Below are positions 27,001-34,811 of a DNA stretch of 64,000 nt, piece by piece. The notes below the pieces were generated by a model, which did no database searches, had not been told where the DNA came from, and saw only the letters and a program-made list of their open reading frames with translations. The stretch is from Sanguibacter keddieii (GTDB taxonomy: Bacteria > Actinomycetota > Actinomycetes > Actinomycetales > Actinomycetaceae), in contig NZ_JVOJ01000036.1 in assembly GCF_001064145.1 (NCBI RefSeq), positions 1 to 64,000 of the forward strand. The letters are read 5' to 3'. The position numbers were made by a program, and so were the translations under genes. Position 1 is the stretch's first letter. Each line of letters opens with the position of its first letter.

Positions 27001-30000
27001 CGAACCCAGGGCCGCGTAGATCGCGGGCCAGGCGGGGCCGAGCAGGGCATCGGGAGCCCACGCAGCCAGCTCGTAGGTGGCGGGCAGAGCAGCGCCCGTG
27101 GCCTCGGCGTGATCGAAGCCCAGGGTGGGGGCCAGCGTGAAGGAGTAGTGAGCCTCGCCAAAAACGGACTTCGAGGAAGGCACCATGACCGGCAGCGCAT
27201 CCACGGTGTCACCGGCGACGGACACGGAGGTCACGCCGGCGGTGGCCGCGAGCATCGCGTACATGTGCTGGGGCAGCTTGGCCTCGTCGATGACGGGGAC
27301 CGCGCCGTCTTCGCCGGACAGAACCAGCGGGAAGACCAGCTCGCGCACCGCGTGCTTCTCGGAGCCGCGCGAGTCGTTATCCCAGGCGGTGTCCAGGTGG
27401 ATGACCATGTCCACGCCGGTGTCGGTCTCCTTCAGGGACACGCGATCCTCGTCGAGGATGGAGGCCGGGTTGGTCATCAGGTGGCCGGTCCAGGATATGA
27501 AGGGGACCTTGCGCAGCCATTCCTCGCGGGTGGCGGCGGGCTTGCCGTTGCCCAGGCGCGAGGCGACGGGCGTCGCGACGGCACCCGAGGCCGCGAGGCG
27601 CTCGGCTGCGGCGGCCTCGAAGCGGCCCAGCAGGGAGGCGACGGGTTCGTCGACTCGGTCGATGCCGGCCACGGAGACGGGACCGGGGATGATGCGGACC
27701 TGGTCGGCGGTGTAGCGCTCGTCCTGGGCCTGCCACAGGCAGTCCTGGCCCCACCAGCGGATGAGGTCGTCGTCCAGGATCGGGACGAAGGGCATCGGCT
27801 TGGGGTAGGAGCGGCACAGGGCCGGGAACCAGGCGGCGTCGATGGGGGTGACGTGCGTGGTCGCGGCGTTCGGGTAGGCGGCCATCAGGCGGTCGGCCGC
27901 GGCGTGAGCGTCCGCAACGTCCGCGACGGTCGGGAACAGGGTCTCGACCTCGCCGTGATCCACGGGGGCCAGACGCGCCTCGACGCGCTGGAGGAGGTCG
28001 TGGTAGCGGATCTGCCACGTGGGATCGACCCACGGGTAGGACAGGTCGGCGAAGCGGCGCACCCAGGCCTCGTAGGTCATATCTTCGAGGTCGCCGAAGT
28101 AGGGCTTAGCCGTGTGGGAAAGGATCTCGACGATCTCGTCCTTGCGGGCGCGCACCTGGGCACCGTCGGAGCCGATCTCAGCGATGATGCGCGCGGCTGC
28201 GGCCGCCGCGTTGGAGACCTCGTGCATGTCAGCGCGCAGGTGGGACAGGCCCGACGTCATGCCGCCACGTGTCACTCCTTCGCCGACCCAGCCGCCCAGG
28301 TCGTCGTTGTCGGGAACGCCCGGCGTGGCGACGAGGAGCTCCTTCACGGCCTTCGTGGTGTGCGCTTCCTTCGTGGTCATCGCGGCGGTGCCCACGAGGA
28401 CGCCGTCAACGGGCATGGGCGGACGGCCGTAGCGAGCCGACCATTCGCCGGTGAGGAAGTCAGCGGCGCGCTCGGGGGTGCCGATGCCGCCGCCCACGGT
28501 CAGGACGATGTTGGACTGGGCGCGCAGCTGAGCGTAGGTGGCCAGCAGCAGGTCGGACAGGTCCTCCCAGGAGTGGTGGCCGCCGGAGTGGCCGTCCTCG
28601 ACCTGGACGATGACCTTGATCGGGTCGGCCTCACGGGCGATTGCGATAACCTTGCGGATCTGGTCGACTGTGCCGGGCTTGAAGGCCACGTAGGGGAAGC
28701 CGTCGGCGCGCAGCTGCTCGATGAGAGCCAGGGCCTCGTCCTGCTCGGGGATACCCGCAGAGACGACGACGCCGTCGATGGGGGCACCGGACGCGCGCGA
28801 ACGCGACACGATGCGGGCCTGGCCGAACTGAAGGTTCCACAGGTAGCGGTCCAGGAACATGGAGTTGAACTCGGCGGTGTGGCCGGGGCGCAGCTGGGCG
28901 CGCAGGCCCTCCAGGTTCTCGTTGTAGACCTCCTCGGTGACCTGACCGCCGCCCGCCATTTCAGCCCAGAATCCGGCGTTTGCGGCTGCCGCGACGATCT
29001 CGGGGTCGACGGTCGTGGGGGTCATGCCGGCCAGGAGAACGGGGGAGCGGCCGGTGAGGCGCGAGAAAGCGGTGTCGACGACGGTCTTGCCGTCGGGCAG
29101 GGTCACGAGGCTGGGGCGCAGGTGGGACCAGTCGGTGCCGGGCTCGGGGGCCCAACCAGGGGTCGCAGCCTTGTCGCGGTCAGAGGCGGTGCCTGCGGCG
29201 ACGACACCAACGCCGGTGCCCTCGACGAGGGCGCGGGTCATGCGAACCGTCGTGGCACCCGGACCCATGTCGACGATCCACGTCGCACCGGACTCTGCGG
29301 CGGCGCGGATCTGGGCGGGCCAGTCCACGGGAGTGGTCAGCACGGCAGCTCCGAGGGAGTGGGCCAGCTCGGCGTCGATACCGCACTGGGCGGCCCAGTC
29401 GTCCACGAGGGCGAGGGCGTCGGCCAACATGGGGGAGTGGAAGGGCACGTAGACCGGCAGGTATTCGCACACGGGGGTCAGCGGGCGACCGCCGCGCTCG
29501 TGGGCGTCGTGCGCTGCCTTGTCCTTGGCAGCGGCGCGCTCGATGGCGGCGACGAGGGACGCCAGGTCGTTCGGTGCGCCCGAAACAACGTGCGTATCGT
29601 TGTCGTTGCGCAGAGCGATCGAGAGCGGGTGCGAGGTCGAGGGCAGGGACTCGATGATGCGTCCGAGGAGAGCGTCGGACACGCCGCGCACGGACACCAT
29701 GTAGGTCGCGTCACCGGCGTGCGGGGCGCGAGCGCGGCGCGTGATGCGGGCGGCGGCGGCGCCGATCAGACGAGCGAGCGCGAACACGGAGGCAGCCCGG
29801 GCCTCGTCCCCGGCGATCCACGCGCGGGCGATCTCCACGCCGAGCACGCCCTGGGAGTGACCCTCAAACGCGGTGGGCTGGTTGGCGACGATGTTCAGAC
29901 CGGCGCGCGTCAGATCGATAAGCGCACCGAGCTGGGCAGCGACGATACCGGGAACCGATAGGGCTGCCTCGTCCGGGCCGTCCACGTCGCGGGTCACGGA

Positions 30001-30231
30001 CGCAGACTCGGGGGCTGCGGGCAGCTCGAAGGGCAGGGAAGCAACCGACTGGGTGGCCAGCGAGCGGCGCACGGGGGAGAGCACCTGATCCGAGGCCTTG
30101 ATGACGCCGGCGACAATCTCGGCGATCTCGGGATCGCGGGCGATCTCGTCGAGGGCGGCTCGCCACGGCGTGGCCTGACCGGCAAAGGTCAGCGCGTAGG
30201 GGGTCTCATTCAGAGAGGACACAAACGACAT
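21004..30231 (-). CDS. fas: type I fatty acid synthase, single polypeptide
   Basis: This multienzyme of about 3075 residues performs de novo fatty acid synthesis in the cytosol. Domain order: acetyl transferase (GHSQG, Ser126); enoyl reductase (about 380-720, EMAGGGQVTEE); hot-dog dehydratase region (to about 1250, LVHGMWLSATAQ); malonyl/palmitoyl transferase (GHSLGEY, Ser near 1413); an Ala/Pro-rich linker; ACP (NGVSSRRNQ, phosphopantetheine Ser near 1803); ketoreductase (VVTGMTPASIGG, near 2115); ketosynthase (GACATAAVS, Cys near 2711, with SKHDTSTNANDP and GHAKGGA). This is the fused alpha/beta arrangement of actinobacterial FAS I. The start at 30231 follows GAAGGAAAG. Genes for its substrates and activation flank it. 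Confidence 0.98.
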   Translation of the reverse strand: MSFVSSLNETPYALTFAGQATPWRAALDEIARDPEIAEIVAGVIKASDQVLSPVRRSLATQSVASLPFELPAAPESASVTRDVDGPDEAALSVPGIVAAQLGALIDLTRAGLNIVANQPTAFEGHSQGVLGVEIARAWIAGDEARAASVFALARLIGAAAARITRRARAPHAGDATYMVSVRGVSDALLGRIIESLPSTSHPLSIALRNDNDTHVVSGAPNDLASLVAAIERAAAKDKAAHDAHERGGRPLTPVCEYLPVYVPFHSPMLADALALVDDWAAQCGIDAELAHSLGAAVLTTPVDWPAQIRAAAESGATWIVDMGPGATTVRMTRALVEGTGVGVVAAGTASDRDKAATPGWAPEPGTDWSHLRPSLVTLPDGKTVVDTAFSRLTGRSPVLLAGMTPTTVDPEIVAAAANAGFWAEMAGGGQVTEEVYNENLEGLRAQLRPGHTAEFNSMFLDRYLWNLQFGQARIVSRSRASGAPIDGVVVSAGIPEQDEALALIEQLRADGFPYVAFKPGTVDQIRKVIAIAREADPIKVIVQVEDGHSGGHHSWEDLSDLLLATYAQLRAQSNIVLTVGGGIGTPERAADFLTGEWSARYGRPPMPVDGVLVGTAAMTTKEAHTTKAVKELLVATPGVPDNDDLGGWVGEGVTRGGMTSGLSHLRADMHEVSNAAAAAARIIAEIGSDGAQVRARKDEIVEILSHTAKPYFGDLEDMTYEAWVRRFADLSYPWVDPTWQIRYHDLLQRVEARLAPVDHGEVETLFPTVADVADAHAAADRLMAAYPNAATTHVTPIDAAWFPALCRSYPKPMPFVPILDDDLIRWWGQDCLWQAQDERYTADQVRIIPGPVSVAGIDRVDEPVASLLGRFEAAAAERLAASGAVATPVASRLGNGKPAATREEWLRKVPFISWTGHLMTNPASILDEDRVSLKETDTGVDMVIHLDTAWDNDSRGSEKHAVRELVFPLVLSGEDGAVPVIDEAKLPQHMYAMLAATAGVTSVSVAGDTVDALPVMVPSSKSVFGEAHYSFTLAPTLGFDHAEATGAALPATYELAAWAPDALLGPAWPAIYAALGSAIHNDYPVIEGLLNAVHLDHSITLEYTPEQMLERGITTIDVTSHVAAVDESSSGRIVTVALELTSNGEYVGSTQERFAIRGRATGNRAPSEAAPFGGANIEVVDTPRSVLRRVSVKAPDDMTPFAIVSGDYNPIHTSYAAAKVAGMNAPLVHGMWLSATAQHAAEAVVAGQGGAQIAGWTYYMYGTVDLNDEVEITVERVGRVVGGGLSLEVTCRINKQVVSRASAYTFAPKVAYVYPGQGIQSAGMGLDERTKSKAVDEVWRRADAHTRSAMGFSILAIVRDNPTEIVARGVTYRHPEGVLNLTQFTQVALATLAIGQTARMREEGVLVPGAAFAGHSLGEYDALAAYAEVFPLEIVLDLVFQRGSTMHSLVPRDEQGRSNYRMGALRPNQFGVDDAHVVEYVASIAEASGEFLQIVNFNLAGQQYAVAGTVAGLKALEEDATKRAAERGGKRPFMYVPGIDVPFHSTVLRSGVADFRTKLDERIPAEIDPAKLVGRYIPNLVARPFELTREFAQSILDVVPSETVRNLLETEGAWDAALANPGVLTRTLLIELLCWQFASPVRWIETQRVLLSTEDAAPGVAGLDVDQVIEVGLGAAPTLANLASRTLLAPEFALSRVDVFNVQRDEPRVYATDVAVIEDDEDEEITPEAPAAEAAPTPAPAAPAVEAAPAAAPAAPTGGPSGADVADLPFTASSAIHALLALSAKIRIDEVGATDTTESLTNGVSSRRNQLLMDMSSELGLNSIDGAGEADVATLSATVDKAAKGYKPFGPVLAEAVKERTRKLFGAAGVKAGRITERVTGTWQLGTGWAQHVTAEIVLGTREGASTRDGDLATLPLDAPTNAAGVDALIDAAVAAVAAREGIAVSLPSAGGSAGGGVVDSAALDAYAASVTGEDGVLAKTARTILSELGLNAPAPTGDDSSDDARVIDAVAAELGSGWVDLVEPRFDAARAVLLDDRWASAREDVARYVAEGTLAEGTSFVGTGRAVAEQASYWANRLRAEGDHDRAARLEQIAADALSSVEELPYANDVAVVTGMTPASIGGAVVGGLLAGGATVIATSSSISAARLAFAKELYRTHAAGGAKLWLVPANLASYRDVDALVEWIGTEQTKSVGADVKVTKEALVPTLFYPFAAPRVSGTLADAGAASENQMRLLLWSVERSIAGLCAIGSDTHADHRLHVVLPGSPNRGIFGGDGAYAEAKASFDAIATRWAAEPIWGSRVSIAHPRIGWVRGTGLMGGNDPMVAAVESAGVRTWSTEEMAEQLLKLSSTEVRAQAATAPVDADLTGGLDSSIDLRALRAQAEAAIPAPPAEQPVATVSALPSPSRVTVPHVEPSQWGNTTASLADTVVIVGHGEVGPWGSARTRVQAELGIHTDGSVELTPAGVLELAWMTGLLTWSDTPVGGWYDKDDQLVPESEIFDRYRDEVVARSGVRFFHDDGPLHDGYTPESAMVFLDRDITFTVEDEAEARSYAEADPQFTVIEQTAFGEWQVTRKSGAQVRVPRRATLNRRIGGLFPTDFDPARWGIPASMLDSIDPIAVWNLVSAVDAFVSAGFSPAELLRVVHPATVASTQGTGFGGMRSMHKLFVDRFLGEDYPQDILQETLPNVVAAHTMQSYVGGYGSMINPVGACATAAVSIEEGLDKIKAGKADFVVAGAIDDIQVESIVGFGAMNATANSNELLARGISSRFVSRANDRRRGGFVEAQGGGTVLLTRASVALDMNLPVLAVVAHAQTFSDGAHTSIPAPGLGALAVARGGRDSVIARSLGELGVGIDDVAFVSKHDTSTNANDPNESDLHTRVGMALGRTPGNPLLVISQKTLTGHAKGGACVFQVGGIIDVFRTGLIPANVALDCVDDAMEKYSPLVWLRSPLNLSSRGPVRAAFATSLGFGHVSGFLALVNPAAFEAIVEREAGRERLEAWRAASDRRLRNGQRHIEMGMLGHAPLFTSVEGRRLPDDPAAGVAGDAHEVEAAILLDPNARLGEDGFYHLPEGK

Positions 30232-30275
30232 GTTCTTACTTTCCTTCGGGGACAATTCTTCTCAAACGACGCCGG

Positions 30276-31832
30276 TCACAGAGGGCCGTTATCGTGACGC
30301 TTGACGTGGGGTGCACGCTGGTCCTTCGTGGCCAGCAGGTGCAGGGAATCGATGATGGTCTGGCGGGTATCAGCAGGAGCGATGATGCCGTCGAGCTGAC
30401 CCGAGGACACCGAAACCTCGGGGTTGACGGTCTCCTCCTCGTAGCGGGCCACAAGCTCGGCCTTCGTCTCCTCGAAGGTCCCGTTCTCGCGGGCGGCAGC
30501 AAGATCGCGGCGGTACATGATCGACGCCGCGCCCTCAGCGCCCATGACGGCGATCTGCGCGTCGGGCCATGCGAACGCCAGGTCCGCACCGATCGACTTC
30601 GACCCCATCACGATGTAGGCGCCGCCGTAGGCCTTACGCAGGATGACGGTCACCATCGGCACGGTCGCGTTCGCGTAGGCAACGATCACCTTCGCGCCGC
30701 GGCGGATAATGCCCGCCTGCTCCTGCTCGGTGCCCGGACGGTAGCCGGGAACGTCCACGAAGGTGACGATCGGCAGGCCAAACGCGTCGCAGAAACGCAC
30801 GAAACGCGCCGCCTTCTCCGAGGCGTCCACGTCGAGCGTGCCCGCATCGTTCATCGGCTGGTTCGCCACGATGCCCACCGACTGGCCATCGACGCAGGCA
30901 AAACCAATCGTCACGTTGGGAGCGAACAGGTCCTGAATCTCCACGTACTCGCCGTGGTCCACGAGCGAACGCACCACGTCGCGCACGTCGTAGGGCTGAC
31001 GCACCGACGTCGGCACCAGGTCGGCGACCGCGCGGGCCGCAGCCTCGTCCTCGGGATTGGGAATGTACTCGTACTTGGGGGGAGCGACCTCGCACGAGGA
31101 GGGCAGGTAGTCCAGCAGGGATCGCACGTAGTCGATCGCTTCTTCCTCTGTGTCGGCCATGTGGTGGGCGACGCCGGACTGGAAGTTGTGGATCGCCGCG
31201 CCGCCGAGCTCATCGAGCGTGACCTTCTCGCCGGTCGTCGCCGCGACGACGTCCGGGCCCGTCACGAACATGTGCGAGTTCTCGCGCGTCATGACGATGA
31301 AGTCGGTGAGAGCCGGCTGATACACAGCGCCACCGGCACAGGGACCCAGGATGATCGAAATCTGGGGAACCAGACCCGAGGCCTCGCAGGTCTTCTTGAA
31401 GATGCGGCCGTACTGAGCCAGTGCGACGACGCCCTCCTGAATGCGGGCACCGCCCGAATCCTGAATGCCGACGATCGGAATACGCATGCGGATGCCGCGG
31501 TCGATCAGGTCGACGATCTTGTCACCCTCGACCTTGCCCAGGGTGCCACCCAGCACCGAGAAGTCCTGCGCGTAGGCGGCGACCATACGCCCCTGCACGC
31601 GGCCGTAACCGGCAGCCACAGCAGAACCGATGCGACCGGCGCGCACCGAGCCGCCAATGAACTGACCGACCTCGTGCCACACGCCGTCATCAAAGAAAAG
31701 GGACAGACGCTCGCGCGCCGTCAGCTTCTTCTTCGCGTGCTGGCGCTGGGCGGCCTTCTCCTCGGCTGCCTGAGCGATCGCGTCCTGGGCTTGAATGAAC
31801 CCGTCACGCGTGAGCGGGCTGGGGGTGCTCAT
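30276..31832 (-). CDS. acyl-CoA carboxylase carboxyltransferase (beta) subunit
   Basis: This 518-residue carboxyltransferase transfers CO2 from biotin to acetyl- or propionyl-CoA. It has the crotonase-type core with GIQDSGGARIQEG, GPCAGGAVYQPAL (N-terminal oxyanion loop) and VDVPGYRPGTEQE with KAYGGAYIVMGSKS (C-terminal oxyanion loop), typical of AccD/PccB fused-domain subunits. Its ATG overlaps the stop of the biotin carboxylase gene (ATGA), and FAS follows 44 nt downstream, so it probably supplies malonyl-CoA to FAS I. Substrate choice cannot be read from sequence alone. Confidence 0.94.
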   Translation of the reverse strand: MSTPSPLTRDGFIQAQDAIAQAAEEKAAQRQHAKKKLTARERLSLFFDDGVWHEVGQFIGGSVRAGRIGSAVAAGYGRVQGRMVAAYAQDFSVLGGTLGKVEGDKIVDLIDRGIRMRIPIVGIQDSGGARIQEGVVALAQYGRIFKKTCEASGLVPQISIILGPCAGGAVYQPALTDFIVMTRENSHMFVTGPDVVAATTGEKVTLDELGGAAIHNFQSGVAHHMADTEEEAIDYVRSLLDYLPSSCEVAPPKYEYIPNPEDEAAARAVADLVPTSVRQPYDVRDVVRSLVDHGEYVEIQDLFAPNVTIGFACVDGQSVGIVANQPMNDAGTLDVDASEKAARFVRFCDAFGLPIVTFVDVPGYRPGTEQEQAGIIRRGAKVIVAYANATVPMVTVILRKAYGGAYIVMGSKSIGADLAFAWPDAQIAVMGAEGAASIMYRRDLAAARENGTFEETKAELVARYEEETVNPEVSVSSGQLDGIIAPADTRQTIIDSLHLLATKDQRAPHVKRHDNGPL

Positions 31833-33622
31833 TGTGCCTCCTTGTCAGTGGCGATGTGGGCGATGCGCGTCCCGGCGGTCACGGTGTCGCCCTGCTTGAT
31901 CGACAGGGAAGTGACGGTACCCGCGCGCGGGGCCAGCAGCGGTTTTTCCATCTTCATGGCCTCAAGGACGGCCACGAGCTGTCCTTCCTCGACCTGGTCG
32001 CCCTCGGACACTGCGAGGGCAACGACGATGGCCTGCATGGGGGCGACGATGTCGCCGGGGGCGCCCTGGTGGTGGCCAGCCTGGACGGCGGAGGCACCGG
32101 CGCGACGCGGGGCGGAGCGCAGCGGCTGCGGCGGACGAGGGGCCGCGGCGGATGGTGCGTTGAACATGCCGGCCGGCAGCGTCAGCGACACGCGGCGGCC
32201 GTCCAGCTCGATGATGTAGGTCTGACGCGGCAGATCAGCCGTCGACGAGGCCTCGGCGGGCACAGCCAGATCCGAGTAGTCGTGCTGGGGCATGAACGTC
32301 GTCTCGAACCAGCGCGTGGAGACGTTGAAGCCGCCGACGCCGCAGAAGTCGGGATCGTTGATGATGTCCTGGTAGACGGGCACCGGGGTGGCCACGCCCT
32401 GCACCGAGAACTCGGCCAGGGCACGGCGCGAACGGGCGAGCGCCTGCTCGCGATCCGCGCCCGTGACGATGATCTTGGCGATCATGGAATCGAAGGCGGT
32501 TTGCACGGAGTCTCCCTGGTCAATACCCAGCTCCAGACGGATGCCGGGGCCCAGGGGCCAGTGCACCTCGTCGAGGCGGCCAGCCGTGGGGGTCAGGTCT
32601 TTCGACGGGTCCTCGGAGGTCACGCGGAACTCGAAGGCGTGGCCGCGAGGCTCCGGGGGAGTGGTGAGCGGCAGGCCCTGCGCGATCCGAATCTGCTCGC
32701 GCACCAGGTCGATGCCCGTAACTTCCTCGGACACGGGGTGCTCAACTTGCAGACGCGGGTTGACCTCGAGGAACCAGATGTTGCCGTCCGGCTCGAGCAG
32801 GAACTCCACCGTGCCCACGCCCACGTAGCCGACGTGTTCGAACAGCGCGCGCGACGCGTTGACGAGCGTCTCGTGCGCGCCTTCGGGCAGGAACGGTGCG
32901 GGAGCCTCTTCGACCAGCTTCTGGTTGCGACGCTGCACTGAGCAGTCGCGGGTCGAGATGACGTGGAAGTTGCCGTGGGCGTCGCGCGCCGACTGCGTCT
33001 CGACATGACGAGCAACCTCGACGAAACGCTCGACGAAGTGAGCACCGAGATCGGCAGCGTCCGTGTGGCGAGCGAAGAACAGGTCGAGGTCAGCCTGCGA
33101 GCGGATGATGCTGATGCCTCGGCCGCCGCCGCCGTCGGCGCGCTTGAGCACCACGGGGTAACCGGCCGAGGCGATGAACGCCTCGACCTCTTCGCGCGAG
33201 GTCACGGGCTCGGAGACGCCCGGGACCGGAGCCACGCCGCACGCCTCGGCCACGCGGCGGGCCTTGATTTTGTCGCCCAGAGCATCGATGACGGAAGACG
33301 CGGGACCGAGCCACGCGATACCGGCATCCTCGACGGCGCGCGCAAACTCGGAGTTCTCCGACAGGAAGCCGTAGCCCGGGTGAATCGCATCCGCGCCCGT
33401 CTCCAGAGCGATCGCCAGGATCTTCTCACCGTTCAGATACGTCGACGCCGCGTCGTCACCACCCAGGGACAGAGCCTCGTCGGCCTCGCGCGTATGAGGC
33501 GCGGCCATGTCCTGATCGGCGTAAACCGCGATCGTAGCGATGCCCATGTCGGTGGCCGTGCGGCACACGCGCAGAGCGATTTCGCCACGGTTGGCGACGA
33601 GGATTCGATTAATTGTTCGCAC
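31829..33622 (-). CDS. acyl-CoA carboxylase alpha subunit (biotin carboxylase + BCCP)
   Basis: This 597-residue fusion carboxylates its own biotin with ATP and bicarbonate. The N-terminal biotin carboxylase (about 1-450) starts INRILVANRGEIALRVCRTA and has the ATP-grasp loop KRADGGGGRGI and NPRLQVEHPVSEEVTG. The C-terminal BCCP domain has the biotinylation site EAMKMEKP (Lys557). The start overlaps the end of birA by 14 nt and the stop overlaps the carboxyltransferase gene, so translation of the three is probably coupled. Confidence 0.96.
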   Translation of the reverse strand: MRTINRILVANRGEIALRVCRTATDMGIATIAVYADQDMAAPHTREADEALSLGGDDAASTYLNGEKILAIALETGADAIHPGYGFLSENSEFARAVEDAGIAWLGPASSVIDALGDKIKARRVAEACGVAPVPGVSEPVTSREEVEAFIASAGYPVVLKRADGGGGRGISIIRSQADLDLFFARHTDAADLGAHFVERFVEVARHVETQSARDAHGNFHVISTRDCSVQRRNQKLVEEAPAPFLPEGAHETLVNASRALFEHVGYVGVGTVEFLLEPDGNIWFLEVNPRLQVEHPVSEEVTGIDLVREQIRIAQGLPLTTPPEPRGHAFEFRVTSEDPSKDLTPTAGRLDEVHWPLGPGIRLELGIDQGDSVQTAFDSMIAKIIVTGADREQALARSRRALAEFSVQGVATPVPVYQDIINDPDFCGVGGFNVSTRWFETTFMPQHDYSDLAVPAEASSTADLPRQTYIIELDGRRVSLTLPAGMFNAPSAAAPRPPQPLRSAPRRAGASAVQAGHHQGAPGDIVAPMQAIVVALAVSEGDQVEEGQLVAVLEAMKMEKPLLAPRAGTVTSLSIKQGDTVTAGTRIAHIATDKEAQ

Positions 33623-34493
33623 GCTTCTCCTTGGTGTCGTGAACGGTTGTCAGAGGAATTCCGGTAGCCAGGACATCCCCGGCGTTAATGTCGTGAGTGC
33701 GCCCATCGTCCGTCGCCACGAGGAGGGAGCCGGTCGGGCTGAGCCCCAGGGCAACGCCTTCCATTGCAGGATGCCCATTCGGATCCGTCGGCTTCGCCAG
33801 TGCGATCCGCGTTCCCAGGAGCGGCAGTGCGTTCGCGGCCTCGTCAGCCAGCCCGCAGTCGCGCGCGTTTCCGTGGGTGACGAGGCCTCGGATGCGAGAG
33901 TCGAGTCTGGTGAGTATCTGGGCAAGCAGGGTGTGGGAGACGGAGGTGGGATCGGCTCCGGCCTCGGTGTCGCCCTCGGCGTACAGGGAGGTGGCCTGCG
34001 GGGTAGCCAGGTGATCGCAGTCCTGGGCGATGTTGATGCCGTAGCCGAGGATGGCGCTCGTGGTAAACGGGGACGAGGCCGGGGCGAGCCCGGCGAGGAT
34101 GCCGCAGATTTTGCGCGCTCCGTCGACGAGCACGTCGTTGGGCCACTTGAGAGAAACGGTGTGGCCGAGGGGCGACAGGCGCGGGGAGAGTGCGTCGCGC
34201 ACGGAGAGCGCGCACGCGTACACAAGCCAGCCGAGCATCTCGGTGGGGAATGAGGTGGGGAGGGAGACGATGGTGGAGGCGAGGAGGGCCTGCCCATCTG
34301 GGGTTGTCCAGGTGCGCCCGAGGCGGCCACGGCCCGCGCTTTGACGATCGGCGATGATCGTTGTCAGGTGGGGAGTGGCGGTCGTCGTGTCTGCGAGGAG
34401 GGCTGCCGCGAGATCGAGGGTGGAGGACGTGTCGTTGACGTGATAAACGAGGGAGTGAATGCCCGAAATGGGAACGCGTGTTGCGCGCTGCAT
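33609..34493 (-). CDS. birA: biotin-protein ligase (group I, no HTH)
   Basis: BirA biotinylates the BCCP domain encoded directly downstream. The 294-residue protein has the biotin/ATP loop GRGRLGRTW, KWPNDVLVDG and a small C-terminal domain. There is no N-terminal helix-turn-helix, so it cannot act as the biotin operon repressor. ATG 34493 was chosen because CAGGAGG precedes it by four bases; an in-frame upstream extension runs through the leader hairpins and lacks family sequence. It is first gene of the birA-carboxylase-FAS-acpS set. Confidence 0.93.
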   Translation of the reverse strand: MQRATRVPISGIHSLVYHVNDTSSTLDLAAALLADTTTATPHLTTIIADRQSAGRGRLGRTWTTPDGQALLASTIVSLPTSFPTEMLGWLVYACALSVRDALSPRLSPLGHTVSLKWPNDVLVDGARKICGILAGLAPASSPFTTSAILGYGINIAQDCDHLATPQATSLYAEGDTEAGADPTSVSHTLLAQILTRLDSRIRGLVTHGNARDCGLADEAANALPLLGTRIALAKPTDPNGHPAMEGVALGLSPTGSLLVATDDGRTHDINAGDVLATGIPLTTVHDTKEKRANN

Positions 34494-34500
34494 GTCGCCT

Positions 34501-34545
34501 CCTGTCGGATCTTCCTCCTGTTTGACAGGGGAGGTAATCCTCCCC
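34501..34545 (-). promoter_or_regulatory. structured birA leader with two overlapping hairpins
   Basis: GGGGAGG/CCTCCCC (34528-34534 with 34539-34545) forms a perfect 7-bp hairpin, and CCTGTC/GACAGG (34501-34506 with 34524-34529) forms a second that shares bases with it. The second loop contains an AGGAGG, and a further AGGAGG partly inside the stem is the birA ribosome site. The two structures exclude each other, so translation could be switched. Confidence 0.4.
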
Positions 34546-34640
34546 CGATACTTCAAAGTTTGTCTTAAAAATCAAACCTACGCATGCGTTTCTTAAAAAA
34601 TTGGAACAGTTTTCGGCAAATCACTACGGATCCGTAACCA
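34546..34640 (-). promoter_or_regulatory. AT-rich promoter region of the birA-FAS operon
   Basis: This is a marked AT-rich island in an otherwise GC-rich window. On the minus strand TTGCCG is followed after about 16 nt by TTTAAG, and further down TTGATT by AGTATC, so two promoters are possible. The palindrome ACGCATGCGT (34580-34589) lies between them and could be an operator. No gene fits in 34494-34811. Confidence 0.45.
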
Positions 34641-34742
34641 ACGCGGAACCCTTGCGGAAAGCGGAAGGTGGGAAATCCGCGAAATAGTGCGCTGAGATGA
34701 GGATCACCGACCCCTGCATCCCGCTGGGCGGCTCATCGGCCC

Positions 34743-34760
34743 GTACCGGGTCGGTACCAT
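34743..34760 (+). promoter_or_regulatory. ettA promoter -10 with overlapping dyad
   Basis: TACCAT (34755-34760) is a likely -10. The dyad GTACCG-ggt-CGGTAC (34743-34757) overlaps it. A GCGCGC/GCGCGC hairpin follows in the 5' leader. Confidence 0.4.
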
Positions 34761-34811
34761 AGGGGTGAATACGCGCGCATAGGCGCGCCCGAACCACTCG
34801 AACGGAGTAAC

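Noticed and set aside
21022-29961. Several 700-1030-codon frames opposite the FAS gene
   Set aside because: They are antisense shadows of the FAS I coding frame with biased composition and no domains.
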